A stretch of 53,144 bases of DNA, taken from assembly GCA_937880125.1 (NCBI GenBank), contig CALFLU010000031.1:1-53144 (forward strand), in the 5' to 3' direction. This stretch comes from an uncultured Eubacteriaceae bacterium (GTDB lineage: Bacteria > Bacillota > Clostridia > Eubacteriales > UBA1433). Below the pieces are notes generated by a model that searched no databases, was not told the DNA's origin, and saw only the letters and a program-made list of their open reading frames with translations. Of the stretch, positions 1 through 11,259 are shown in pieces. A program made the translations under genes and the position numbers. Position 1 is the stretch's first letter. Each line of letters begins with the position of its first letter.

Positions 1-279
1 GGTGGTAATTTGCAATGTCTCTTCCGCCGAAGCCATTTTTGCCTTACAGGCAAAGGTTTGTTTGAATTTTTTATTATCAACCCTTGCCGTGCCGCACATG
101 ACGAGAACAATGTTTTTTTCGTTCAGCAAAAAAGTCAAACTTTTGGCGATTTCCGCCTCACTTACGCCCAGTGCTTGTGCCGCCAGCGGCACGGTTGCAC
201 TGCTTTGGTCGAGATAAAGTACCTCTTTGTCATAACCGCGCTTTTTTAAAAACGCCTCCACTTTGCTTTGTTTCATCAT
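1..279 (-). CDS. YbaK/EbsC-type aminoacyl-tRNA deacylase, partial
   Basis: The minus-strand reading gives 93 N-terminal residues, starting MMKQSKVEAFLKKRGYD and continuing past the window edge. The segments SSATVPLAAQALGVSEAEIAKSL and the later hydrophobic strand followed by a VDNKKFK-type motif match the YbaK/EbsC/ProX fold, whose members deacylate mischarged Cys- or Ala-tRNA(Pro) in trans; the family identity is by recognition. The start ATG overlaps the last base of the metK stop (TAATG), so it is probably co-transcribed and translationally coupled with metK. About 60 residues are missing compared with the usual length of about 155, because the window ends here. Confidence 0.75.
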   Translation of the reverse strand, partial: MMKQSKVEAFLKKRGYDKEVLYLDQSSATVPLAAQALGVSEAEIAKSLTFLLNEKNIVLVMCGTARVDNKKFKQTFACKAKMASAEETLQITT

Positions 280-1472
280 TACCCTCTGTCCTTTGTTAAG
301 TAGGCCTGCAGTGCTTGGATTTTGTCGGTTTTTTCCCAGGGCAAATCAATGTCGTCTCTTCCAAAGTGCCCGTAAGCTGCCGTTTGTTTATAAATCGGTC
401 TGCGCAGCGACAAATATTCGATAATTGCCGCCGGTCGCAAGTCGAATTCTTTATCAATGGCTTCGGCAATTTTTTCATCATCCACAGCGCCGGTTCCATA
501 GGTATTGACAAACACCGAAAGCGGTCGCGCCACGCCGATGGCATAAGAAATTTGTATTTCGCATTTTTTTGCCAGCCCCGCTGCCACAATGTTTTTGGCA
601 ATATAGCGTGCCATATAAGCCGCTGTTCTGTCTACCTTTGTGGGATCTTTGCCCGAAAAAGCACCGCCCCCATGGCCGCAAAATCCGCCGTAGGTGTCCA
701 CGATAATTTTTCTTCCCGTAAGACCGCTGTCGCCCTTGGGTCCTCCGGTAACAAACCTGCCTGTGGGGTTGACAAATATCTTCGTCTTTTCGTCTAACAT
801 CTCTTTGTCAATAACCGGCAAAATCACTTGTTCAATGATATCTTTTCTGATCTGCTCCTGCATAACTTCTTTGCCGTGTTGGGTAGAAATGACAATGGCT
901 TCTATGCGCCTTGCTTGATCTTTTTCGTCGTATTCCACCGTCACCTGGGTTTTGCCGTCAGGGCGCAGATATTTCAACGTTTTGTTTTTACGCACTTCAC
1001 TGAGCCGCCTGGCCAGTTTGTTTGCCAGATAAATGGGCAGCGGCATATATTGCTCCGTCTCATCGCAGGCATAGCCAAACATCATGCCTTGGTCTCCCGC
1101 CCCGGTGCGTTCATAAATGTCTTCGCTGCCGTCTTTTCCTTCCAAGGAATTATCCACCCCCAGGGCAATGTCTCCGGATTGCTCATCAATGCTCACCAAC
1201 ACAGCGCAGGTTTCGGCATCAAAACCGTATTTGGCTCTGTCATAGCCGATTTCTTTAATGGTTTTTCGCGCTATTTTGTCAATATCCACATAGCAATCGG
1301 TGGTGATTTCACCCACCACCAACACCAAGCCCGTATTGACCACAACTTCACAAGCCACCCTCGCCATGGGATCATGACTCAAAATTTCATCTAGCACCGC
1401 ATCGGATATTTGGTCGCAAATTTTATCGGGATGCCCCTCGGTCACGGATTCGGATGTAAAATACTTCTTCAT
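279..1472 (-). CDS. metK: S-adenosylmethionine synthetase
   Basis: This protein of 397 residues makes SAM from methionine and ATP in the cytoplasm. Visible signatures are the N-terminal GHPDKICDQISDA (residues 13-25), GAGDQG (about 124-129), GGPKGDSGLTGRK (about 243-255) and the glycine-rich GGGAFSGKDPTKVDR (about 268-282) that binds phosphate. Length matches the family. The start at 1472 is chosen because it gives the canonical MKKYFTSESVTEGHPDK N-terminus behind an AAGGTGAG ribosome site; a longer open frame runs up into the riboswitch and is not coding. The gene is controlled by the upstream SAM-I riboswitch, a direct product-feedback circuit. The next gene downstream overlaps its stop. 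Confidence 0.98.
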   Translation of the reverse strand: MKKYFTSESVTEGHPDKICDQISDAVLDEILSHDPMARVACEVVVNTGLVLVVGEITTDCYVDIDKIARKTIKEIGYDRAKYGFDAETCAVLVSIDEQSGDIALGVDNSLEGKDGSEDIYERTGAGDQGMMFGYACDETEQYMPLPIYLANKLARRLSEVRKNKTLKYLRPDGKTQVTVEYDEKDQARRIEAIVISTQHGKEVMQEQIRKDIIEQVILPVIDKEMLDEKTKIFVNPTGRFVTGGPKGDSGLTGRKIIVDTYGGFCGHGGGAFSGKDPTKVDRTAAYMARYIAKNIVAAGLAKKCEIQISYAIGVARPLSVFVNTYGTGAVDDEKIAEAIDKEFDLRPAAIIEYLSLRRPIYKQTAAYGHFGRDDIDLPWEKTDKIQALQAYLTKDRG

Positions 1473-1502
1473 CGTCTCACCTTCTTTGTACAATATTACG
1501 GC

Positions 1503-1640
1503 AAAAAAAGAAACCTCGAACATGAGGTTTTGCCAATGGGTTTCCTCATCATTCAGCATTCGCTGCGAGTTTTGGCACCTTGCCTGTGCAGGTTGCCGCA
1601 GAGTCGCCGGGCTCGTCCCTCGTCTGCTCTTTATAAGGCT
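1503..1640 (-). promoter_or_regulatory. SAM-I (S-box) riboswitch with terminator
   Basis: The minus-strand leader carries the S-box core elements in order: AAAGAGCAGACGAGGGA, GAGCCCG, GCGGCAACC and CAAGGTGCCAAA. P1 is formed by CCTTAT (1638-1633) with ATGAGG (1549-1544). The same ATGAGG is a perfect complement of CCTCAT (1527-1522), which is part of the terminator stem AAACCTC/GAGGTTT (1530-1511) followed by seven T (1509-1503). P1 and terminator can therefore form together (SAM bound, off), while the antiterminator excludes both (SAM low, on). It sits about 30 bases before metK, as expected for this family. Confidence 0.95.
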
Positions 1641-1654
1641 TATTTTTTGTTGTT

Positions 1655-1683
1655 ATTATATAGAATTCTCCCTTACTTGTCAA
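1655..1683 (-). promoter_or_regulatory. metK promoter
   Basis: Perfect consensus sigma-A promoter on the minus strand: TTGACA at 1683-1678, a 17-base spacer and TATAAT at 1660-1655. Transcription would start near 1648, just upstream of the SAM-I riboswitch. Confidence 0.9.
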
Positions 1684-1800
1684 CTGCTGCATAGGCCTTG
1701 GCCTTAGAAATATTTTTCTCGGGCATTGTTTAAATTTTGCTTTTCTTATAAAATGAATAGTTATAGTACAGATTTATATTACGAAACGGAAAAATCCTTT

Positions 1801-2538
1801 ATGAAAAGAATTTTATCTTGTATGCGCAAGGCCATGCAAGAATATGATATGGTAAAAAAAGACGAATTGCTGGCAGTGGGCATCTCCGGCGGCAAGGACA
1901 GCGTTTTAATGCTCTACGCCCTGCACCTGCTGCGGCGCTTTTATCCCATTCCCTACCGACTGCATGCCATTTGCCTCAATATGGGCTTTGCAGGCAGCGA
2001 CTATGCGCCTTTGCACACCTTTTGCAACACACTAAACATTCCCCTTACCGTGGTGGATACAGATATTGCCCAAATTGTTTTTGATATTCGAAAAGAAAAA
2101 AATCCGTGCTCGCTTTGTTCCAACCTCAAGCGCGGCGCACTGCACAACGCCGCATTAAAACTCGGGTGCAAAACCATCGCCTTTGGCCATCATGCCAACG
2201 ATGCCATTGAAACTTTGCTGCTTTCCATGCTTTATGAAGCCAAAATCAGCACCTTCAAACCCGTTACGTTTTTGGACAGAAAAAATATCACGCTGGTGCG
2301 GCCGATGATTTATGTTTGGGAAAAAGAAATCATCTATCAGGCCAACAAGCTGTCTTTACCCGTTATGCCCAAACTTTGCCCCGCCGACGGTCACACCAAG
2401 CGTGAAGAGGTAAAGCAACTTGTTCGTTCAATGAGAAAAACCTTTCCCGGCTGTGATGAACGAATGCTCAAGGCCATCCAAAACCCAAAACACTTTCAAT
2501 TGTGGTTTGATTCACCGACTCACCAAAAAGATCGCTGA
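1801..2538 (+). CDS. TtcA/TilS-family tRNA thiolase-like ATPase
   Basis: This 245-residue PP-loop ATPase has the SGGKDS pyrophosphatase loop at residues 29-34 and a Cys pair in CSLCSNLKRGAL (about 104-107), which is typical of TtcA-type enzymes that thiolate C32 of tRNA with an iron-sulfur cluster. GHHANDAIETLL (about 131) is a further family motif. The start at 1801 (MKRILSCMRK) is preferred over upstream in-frame ATGs at 1726 and 1753 because a TATAAA -10-like box lies at 1748 and family proteins begin close to the PP-loop; no strong ribosome site is visible for any start. It lies 10 bases before recD2. It could equally be a TtcA-like enzyme of unknown substrate. Confidence 0.8.
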   Translation: MKRILSCMRKAMQEYDMVKKDELLAVGISGGKDSVLMLYALHLLRRFYPIPYRLHAICLNMGFAGSDYAPLHTFCNTLNIPLTVVDTDIAQIVFDIRKEKNPCSLCSNLKRGALHNAALKLGCKTIAFGHHANDAIETLLLSMLYEAKISTFKPVTFLDRKNITLVRPMIYVWEKEIIYQANKLSLPVMPKLCPADGHTKREEVKQLVRSMRKTFPGCDERMLKAIQNPKHFQLWFDSPTHQKDR

Positions 2539-2548
2539 GGAATACACC

Positions 2549-4756
2549 ATGGATACACTTTCAGGCACCATCTCACGCATTTTATTTTTCAACGAATATA
2601 CCAACTACACCGTTTTCCATTTGGACACAGGCAAAAGCAACGAAGTGGTTACCGGTGCTTTTCCGCAGCTTTCCGAAGGCGAAGCCGTGAGTGTGCACGG
2701 CTATTTTGTCGACCACAAAACCTATGGTCGACAATTTCAGGCCCACAGCTACGAAATCACCGTGCCCACCGACGAAGAAAGCTTAAAAAAATATTTATCT
2801 TCCGGTCTTTTTAAGGGCGTAGGTCCTGCCCTTGCAGATGCCTTGGTTCAACATTTCGGTACCGACGTGCTGCAAGTAATCAAATTCAACCCGCAACGCC
2901 TGACAACGGTGCCTAAAATCGGCGCCAAAACGGCCGAAAACATTCAGGCCTCCTATACGGAACAAGAAAAAAGCCGCGAAGTGATGATGTTTTTGCAAAA
3001 ATACGGCATCAGCACTTCCCTGGGCTTGAAAATTTATAAAACTTACCAGGACGCCACCATTCAAATCATCAGCCAAAATCCTTATCGCATTATCGAAGAC
3101 GTAAGCGGCGTGGGCTTTAAGACTGCTGATAAAATTGCCCTGGCGCTGGGCATTGATTCTTTTTCCTCTTTTCGCATTCGCGCAGGGGTTAATCATGTTT
3201 TATCTGAGCTTTACGGCAACGGAGACATGTATTGCGAAGAAGAATTGTTGCTGGCAAAAGCCGCGCAAATGCTTGACGTGGATGCGGATTTGATATCGGA
3301 CGCACTGGCTTTTTTGACCAAAGTAGGCAAGATTATTTTGTGCGACATGGAAGGCGTCAATGTCTATTATCCCCTGGCACTTTACACCGCTGAGGTGTAC
3401 TGCGCCAAAGAAGTCGCCCGCCTTTCCAAAAACGTCTATGATTTGGACAATGCTTTTATACAGCGTATCATTGACGAATATGAACATCTCTATGGCATTA
3501 CGCTGCACAAAAGCCAACGCAGTGCCGTTTGTTCTTGTGTCGTGCACGGCATCAGCATCATCACGGGCGGGCCGGGCACAGGCAAAACCACCATTATTCA
3601 GTGTGTTCTTTATATTTTGGCCAAGTTGGGCAAAAACGCACTGCTTGCCGCGCCCACGGGCAGAGCCGCAAAGCGCATGAGCAGCACCTGCGGCATGGAA
3701 GCAAAAACCATCCATCGGCTTTTGGAATATTCTTTTTCGGCGGAGGACAAAATGGTCTTTGTGAGAAACGAAGAAAATCCTCTCGAAGCCGATTGCTTAA
3801 TTGTCGATGAAGCGTCGATGATTGACATTACGCTGCTATATTACCTGCTCAAAGCCCTGCCTTCTTCGATGCAACTTATTTTTGTGGGCGATATTGACCA
3901 GCTTCCCTCGGTCTCACCGGGCAACGTGCTCAAAGACATCATTGCCAGTGACATGGTCAACGTATCCAAGCTCGATAAAATCTTTCGCCAAAGTGAGCGC
4001 AGCACCATTGTCCTCAACGCCCATCACATCAATATGGGACGCATGCCCGTCATTGACAACAAAAGCGATGATTTCTTCTTTATGGATGCACCGCTGCCCG
4101 CTCGGGCGGCACAAACGGTTTTGGATTTGTGTACCAACCGTCTGACGCAATATAAAAACTATGACGCCCTGCAAGACATTCAGGTAATCAGCCCCATCAA
4201 ACGCGGCCAGACCGGGGTGGAAAATTTGAATGTGCTGTTGCAAGAAGCCTTAAATCCGCCCTCACCGCACAAAAGGGAGAAGAAGTTGCTCCACGACATC
4301 CTGCGCGAGGGTGATAAAGTCATGCAAATTCGCAACAACTACAACGCCCTGTGGACCCATATCTTTACCAAACAAAGCGGCACGGGCATCTTCAACGGCG
4401 ACATCGGTATCGTCGAAAAAATTGATCCCGAAAGCAAATTGATTTCCGTTTTGTTTGAAGAAGAACGCCTGGTGCACTATTCTTTTGAAGACGCAGATCA
4501 GCTGATGCTCTCTTATGCCATCACAACACACAAAAGCCAGGGCAGCGAGTTTAAAGCCGTCATCATTTTGGTCTGTGAAGGGTATGGTCAATTTTTGAGC
4601 CGCAATCTTCTCTACACAGCGCTGACCAGGGCCAAGGAAACCGCCGTGCTGGTGGGCAGCAGACGCATCATCGAAATGATGGTAAAAAACAATCTTGCCG
4701 TGCGCCGCAAAACAGCGCTCAGCGAACGCATCAAACAGGAGTTTGTCTATGGCTGA
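2549..4756 (+). CDS. recD2: RecD2-type ATP-dependent DNA helicase
   Basis: This 735-residue SF1B helicase lacks RecBC partners in the window, as expected for RecD2, the stand-alone 5'-3' helicase of Bacillota used in repair and recombination. An N-terminal OB-like region (starting MDTLSGTISRILF) and helix-hairpin-helix region (about 85-260) precede Walker A GGPGTGKTT (about 340), Walker B LIVDEASMID (about 417), and the C-terminal LSYAITTHKSQGSEF motif (about 655). The start at 2549 has a GAGG site overlapping the previous stop; a longer in-frame ATG at 2453 lies inside the upstream gene. The stop overlaps comF by 8 bases, suggesting one operon. Confidence 0.95.
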   Translation: MDTLSGTISRILFFNEYTNYTVFHLDTGKSNEVVTGAFPQLSEGEAVSVHGYFVDHKTYGRQFQAHSYEITVPTDEESLKKYLSSGLFKGVGPALADALVQHFGTDVLQVIKFNPQRLTTVPKIGAKTAENIQASYTEQEKSREVMMFLQKYGISTSLGLKIYKTYQDATIQIISQNPYRIIEDVSGVGFKTADKIALALGIDSFSSFRIRAGVNHVLSELYGNGDMYCEEELLLAKAAQMLDVDADLISDALAFLTKVGKIILCDMEGVNVYYPLALYTAEVYCAKEVARLSKNVYDLDNAFIQRIIDEYEHLYGITLHKSQRSAVCSCVVHGISIITGGPGTGKTTIIQCVLYILAKLGKNALLAAPTGRAAKRMSSTCGMEAKTIHRLLEYSFSAEDKMVFVRNEENPLEADCLIVDEASMIDITLLYYLLKALPSSMQLIFVGDIDQLPSVSPGNVLKDIIASDMVNVSKLDKIFRQSERSTIVLNAHHINMGRMPVIDNKSDDFFFMDAPLPARAAQTVLDLCTNRLTQYKNYDALQDIQVISPIKRGQTGVENLNVLLQEALNPPSPHKREKKLLHDILREGDKVMQIRNNYNALWTHIFTKQSGTGIFNGDIGIVEKIDPESKLISVLFEEERLVHYSFEDADQLMLSYAITTHKSQGSEFKAVIILVCEGYGQFLSRNLLYTALTRAKETAVLVGSRRIIEMMVKNNLAVRRKTALSERIKQEFVYG

Positions 4757-5465
4757 CTATTGGCAGCGCCTGCTTTCCTCGCTGTATCCTTCCTCTCCGC
4801 ACTGCCCTTCATGCGGTCGCGTTTTGTTTGACAGAAACCATATCATTTGTCCCAAATGCGCTCCCTTCGTCTTTGCTGAGGCGCCGGCTTACTGCAAGGT
4901 CTGCGGCTGTGCCATGCGCGGCGGAGATGTTTGCAAAATCTGTTATGAAAACACCTATTTATACGAGCGCGGCGTATCCATGCTCATCTATAACCGTTAC
5001 ACGCGCCCCATTATTCACAGTATAAAATATAACAATAACACAGACTTGGCCTATCGCCTGGGCGCTTTACTCTCTATTGACATTCTTCGTAAAACCGATA
5101 TACTACATAAAGTCGACGTGATCGTTCCGATACCGCTGGCGCCTTTGCGCTATGAACAGCGAGGCTATAATCAAGCACAATATATTGCCGAGGGCTTGGC
5201 AAGCGCAACATCAAAACCCGTAGAGGCTTGCGCATTGCAAAAGATACGCGAAACGGCAGACCAAATCGGACTCAGCCGTCTTGAGCGGGAAGACAATCTT
5301 CGCGACAGTTTTGCGACCGTCAGCTCTGTTATCAAAAACAAAAATGTTCTTTTGATCGACGATGTGCTGACAACGGGCGCCACTGTACAGGCTTGCACCA
5401 AAGCACTGCGCGAAGGCGGGTGCAACAAAGTCTATTTTGCCGTCATTGCCTCCAGCTTGCACTGA
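4749..5465 (+). CDS. comF: ComF family phosphoribosyltransferase-like protein
   Basis: This 238-residue protein starts with a zinc-ribbon region (CPSC near residue 19, CPKC, CKVCGC and CKIC pairs) and ends with a type I PRTase fold carrying the PRPP motif VLLIDDVLTTGAT (about 200-212). ComF proteins support handling of single-stranded DNA during natural transformation and possibly repair; that role is family knowledge. The ATG at 4749 has a CAGGAG site and overlaps the recD2 stop, so the two DNA-handling genes are coupled. No comFA helicase is present nearby, so competence itself cannot be inferred. Confidence 0.9.
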   Translation: MADYWQRLLSSLYPSSPHCPSCGRVLFDRNHIICPKCAPFVFAEAPAYCKVCGCAMRGGDVCKICYENTYLYERGVSMLIYNRYTRPIIHSIKYNNNTDLAYRLGALLSIDILRKTDILHKVDVIVPIPLAPLRYEQRGYNQAQYIAEGLASATSKPVEACALQKIRETADQIGLSRLEREDNLRDSFATVSSVIKNKNVLLIDDVLTTGATVQACTKALREGGCNKVYFAVIASSLH

Positions 5466-5542
5466 GCGCCAAAACGCCGACTTTTAATCGAATCCATCCT
5501 CCGTTTGCCTCTTAAGCAATTGTAAATTTATTTTACTTTATC

Positions 5543-5572
5543 TTGTTTCGCAAAGGGAAAAGATGGTATAAT
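5543..5572 (+). promoter_or_regulatory. hpf promoter
   Basis: TTGTTT (5543-5548), an 18-base spacer and a perfect TATAAT (5567-5572) lie 30 bases before the hpf start, which has a GGAGGGG ribosome site. Confidence 0.7.
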
Positions 5573-5601
5573 GTCAAAAAGGTTTTAATGGAGGGGAAAA
5601 C

Positions 5602-6153
5602 ATGGTAGTCAATGTATATTTCAAAAACATGCGTTCAAGTGACAGGTTAAAAGAAAACCTTGAAGGAAAATTGCAGAAATACGATAAATTTTTGCACCCA
5701 AACACAAAGGCGACAGCCACTTTCAAAATGATCAAAGGCGGCACAAAGCTGGATTTGGTCATCTATTATAATAAAAACATTATCAAGGCCGAAGAAACCG
5801 GCATTGACGGCACCAACGCCATTGACTTAGTGATTGATAAAATTGACTTGCAGTTAAAAAAATACAAGAGCAAACTCAACATCAAGGGCACCGAAAGCAT
5901 TCGTCACGAATTTGCCGCCGCCAGCGATGTGGAGGAGATTGCCGAAGAATCGGATGAGTCTGCGGAGGATTCGCAAAATATCGTCAAAGTCAAACGCTTT
6001 GCACTCAAGCCCATGTCCGCAGAAGAAGCCAGCCTTCAAATGGAGTTGATCGGTCACCAATTTTTCGTCTTTTTAGATGATGAGACCGAAGAAGTCCACG
6101 TCATTTATAAACGCAAAGACGGCGACTATGGCTTGATCGTCCCCGAAATTTAA
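5602..6153 (+). CDS. hpf: Ribosome hibernation promoting factor, long form
   Basis: This 183-residue protein has the N-terminal RaiA/HPF beta-alpha domain (residues 1-105, with RLKENLEGKLQKYDKF and IDLVIDKIDLQLKKYKSKL), an acidic linker (about 112-128), and the C-terminal long-HPF domain (about 130-183, VKRFALKPMSAEEASLQMEL and DGDYGLIVPE). Long HPF dimerises 70S ribosomes into 100S particles during stationary phase or stress. GGAGGGGAAAAC precedes the ATG. It has its own promoter and stands just upstream of the DUF5317 gene, but an AT-rich gap with a separate -10 box suggests separate transcription. Confidence 0.95.
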   Translation: MVVNVYFKNMRSSDRLKENLEGKLQKYDKFLHPNTKATATFKMIKGGTKLDLVIYYNKNIIKAEETGIDGTNAIDLVIDKIDLQLKKYKSKLNIKGTESIRHEFAAASDVEEIAEESDESAEDSQNIVKVKRFALKPMSAEEASLQMELIGHQFFVFLDDETEEVHVIYKRKDGDYGLIVPEI

Positions 6154-6259
6154 AATTTTTCGGTTTTTTTGTTGTTTCTATTATATAATGTATTAGATAT
6201 ATCCATCACCATAATGAGTAAAAACAATTATAACTCGGCACTTTAAATGAGAGGTTACT

Positions 6260-8572
6260 ATGTATCTGGGAATAATTATTTTAGCGGTTGTTGTGGCTTT
6301 GGCGAGAAAAGGTCAGCTGAAAAACGCACAAAACTTTAAAATAAACTTATGGTATTTGTTGATTGCCGCACTGGTAGTCTACATCGTTTTGATAGCAGGC
6401 ACCCTTGCCAATGTCGCTTTTGTCAAAGACTACTCGTACTGGTTGTATTTTATCGTATACGTGTTGATTATGATCACCGTTGTCTTCAACCTCAGCAGCA
6501 TCTGGTCTTACCTGCTTGTTTTGGGCATTGCCCTAAACTTTACGGCAACGTTCTTAAACGGTGGCAAAATGCCTATTTTGCAGTCTGCAACAGACATGGC
6601 AGGCTCTAACTTTCCGACTTTCTTAAAACTGTTTGGCGCCACCAATCAATTGACGGCATCAACACCTTATGTCATGCCCCTTTGCAGGGTTATTGGCGTA
6701 CCCGGTCTGCCTATTAGCGTTGGAGACCTTGTTGTCTCTGTCGCTTTGTTTATGTTAATACAAGCCATGCTCGTGCGACCGGCGGCAAAAAAAGCAACAC
6801 CGAAAGACATTGCCGACTACACGGGCAAATTAAATTTCACCAGTGAATTGAAAATCGACGAAATCATACAGGCTGCCGGTGAAGAAAGCATTGAAGAGTT
6901 GGATTCTTTCTTGCCTGCTTCCAAAAGAGTCGCACCCGCAATAGAAGATGACATCATTTTAGGCGCTGACGACAAAGACATTGATTTGCGCAAAGACCAT
7001 TTTGTTTCCAATATGGCAGATGATATGATTCTGGGCGAAGATGCAACCAAATCGCTCTCTTACCAAGAGCAAAAGGATTTTGAAGATTTCTTGGCAAGTG
7101 ACAAAGACATTGCCTTTACACTGCCGGGCATTGAACCCGTAGCCACAAAGGACGATGGCGAAGAATACGATCATGTGCTGCGTGCCCTTGACGAAATCAA
7201 AGAGCGCGAAGACACTTCTCCCGAACCTCTTGCAGAAGAAGTGCAAGATGAAGAGGCGGCATTTGTTGAGAGCCTGAGCCTTGAGACAGAACCGATAGCT
7301 GACGTTGTCGCAGAAGAAGCAGCCATCATCGACGAAGACGAAAGCAGCTTAGATGAGCTGTTAAAAGAATTGGAACAGCAGGCGCAGCAGGATTTTGATA
7401 CAGCAGGCGAGCCCGCCGCATATAATGTTGCGGAAGAAACCACCACCGAAGAACCTGCCCTTTTCGATGAAGGCATAGAAGAGGTTGAAGAAGTGCAGGA
7501 AGTTGACGAAACCATCGATGAAGCCGCACTTGCCGATGACCTTGACGAAGAACAACCTGAGTTGACCGAAACCGAAGAAGAGTCGTTGATTGATTCGCCC
7601 GAAGAAGAGTCAGAACAGCTTGAACAACTCATCGATCCGCAAGATATAGAATCAGACGAATCGGATATTTCCGAAGAAATATCCGACAACGAAAAAGAAG
7701 CACTCAGCGAGGAGCTTCCGGAAGATGGGACCGTTGATGAAGTTGTTGCACAAGAAGACGTGCAAGACGTGCAAGAAGAAGACGATGCACAACAAGCGGC
7801 TGCACTTGCCGCCGAAGAAGAGGCCGCCGCATTGGCCGCCAAGGCGCAAGCAGAAGCAGAGCTGCAGCAAAACACCGATGCCATGCTGCAATATATGAAC
7901 GACTTGTTTAGGCAAAATAAGCAGGAACACGATGCTTTGGTTGCAATGACACCCCCTTCTGTGCAAGAGGATCAAATCGTCGACGAAATCGTCCAAATTA
8001 CCGATTCCGACGAAGACACCTTTGTGCCGGTTGAGTACGTCAGCTCCCATACACCGATTGTTGCCACCGTTGACGAAGAACCGCAGCAAGCGCAACAAAT
8101 ACCCGTGCAACAAGAAGTTCAAGAAGATATTGCTGCACCACAAGAGGCAGAAGACGAAGAAGATGAAAGCATCTATCCTTTCATTATCGAAAAAGGACGT
8201 ATCGTCGAAAATAAAAATTATCGGTTCAGCAAGAATAAAGACGTCCCGTCAAAAAATCTGGATATCGAAAAAGATGCCCCGAGCATCTATGACAGCACGG
8301 TAAATTTGGAAAATATCCGCAAAGAAATTTTTGAAGAATTGCAGCGTCAAGAACAAGAAGCCCTCTCACCACTGGCTTCCTCTGCGCAAGGCGGCGTTGC
8401 CGCACCGCAGGAAAATGCCGCAGAGGACTTGGACAGCCTCTTTGAGCAACAAGGCGCCCCCCACCGCAGCAGGGAGGCAAAATCCGCCCTCGCTAAGGAT
8501 GCCACCGAAGAATATGAACGCGTTGCATTTGAAATCGACGGCAAAATCAACTATGTTTGGATCAAGAAATAA
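6260..8572 (+). CDS. DUF5317 membrane protein with very long acidic tail
   Basis: The first 175 or so residues are a membrane domain of about five hydrophobic segments with the conserved FLNGGKMPI motif, which I recognise as DUF5317. From residue 180 to 750 the chain is dominated by Glu, Asp, Gln and Ala, with few hydrophobics, and repeated EE/DE blocks; it looks disordered or coiled-coil and cytoplasmic. The last 25 residues (EEYERVAFEIDGKINYVWIKK region) return to normal composition and may be a small conserved tip. Usual DUF5317 proteins are near 180 residues, so the roughly 590-residue extension is unusual. Function unknown. A GAGAGG site precedes the ATG, and a strong terminator follows. 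Confidence 0.8.
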   Translation: MYLGIIILAVVVALARKGQLKNAQNFKINLWYLLIAALVVYIVLIAGTLANVAFVKDYSYWLYFIVYVLIMITVVFNLSSIWSYLLVLGIALNFTATFLNGGKMPILQSATDMAGSNFPTFLKLFGATNQLTASTPYVMPLCRVIGVPGLPISVGDLVVSVALFMLIQAMLVRPAAKKATPKDIADYTGKLNFTSELKIDEIIQAAGEESIEELDSFLPASKRVAPAIEDDIILGADDKDIDLRKDHFVSNMADDMILGEDATKSLSYQEQKDFEDFLASDKDIAFTLPGIEPVATKDDGEEYDHVLRALDEIKEREDTSPEPLAEEVQDEEAAFVESLSLETEPIADVVAEEAAIIDEDESSLDELLKELEQQAQQDFDTAGEPAAYNVAEETTTEEPALFDEGIEEVEEVQEVDETIDEAALADDLDEEQPELTETEEESLIDSPEEESEQLEQLIDPQDIESDESDISEEISDNEKEALSEELPEDGTVDEVVAQEDVQDVQEEDDAQQAAALAAEEEAAALAAKAQAEAELQQNTDAMLQYMNDLFRQNKQEHDALVAMTPPSVQEDQIVDEIVQITDSDEDTFVPVEYVSSHTPIVATVDEEPQQAQQIPVQQEVQEDIAAPQEAEDEEDESIYPFIIEKGRIVENKNYRFSKNKDVPSKNLDIEKDAPSIYDSTVNLENIRKEIFEELQRQEQEALSPLASSAQGGVAAPQENAAEDLDSLFEQQGAPHRSREAKSALAKDATEEYERVAFEIDGKINYVWIKK

Positions 8573-8582
8573 ATTCGTTTTT

Positions 8583-8610
8583 AAAAAAGGCTCATAGAGC
8601 CTTTTTTTTT
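8583..8610 (+). terminator. Intrinsic terminator after the DUF5317 gene
   Basis: Stem AAAAAAGGCT/AGCCTTTTTT around a CATAG loop, running into a T tract, 10 bases after the stop codon. Confidence 0.9.
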
Positions 8611-8638
8611 GCAGTAACTACATTTATTTTGACCCTTG

Positions 8639-8647
8639 TGATATAAT
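8639..8647 (+). promoter_or_regulatory. secA extended -10 promoter
   Basis: TGATATAAT at 8639-8647 is a perfect extended -10 box (TGnTATAAT). No good -35 hexamer is seen at the right spacing. It lies 58 bases before secA. Confidence 0.6.
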
Positions 8648-8704
8648 ACCTCAGATATCACTTTAGACATAGGTACTTACTCTAATCAATCAGGAGGACA
8701 TAAC

Positions 8705-11206
<2,502 letters not shown>

Positions 11207-11259
11207 CCATATCCCGCACATAATAAGCCACACCATAACACACAGAGAGGGTGAATAGT

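Noticed and set aside
7171..7884. A 237-residue Ser-rich open frame on the minus strand.
   Set aside because: It is the mirror of the acidic Glu/Asp codons of the DUF5317 protein; no ribosome site, low complexity only.
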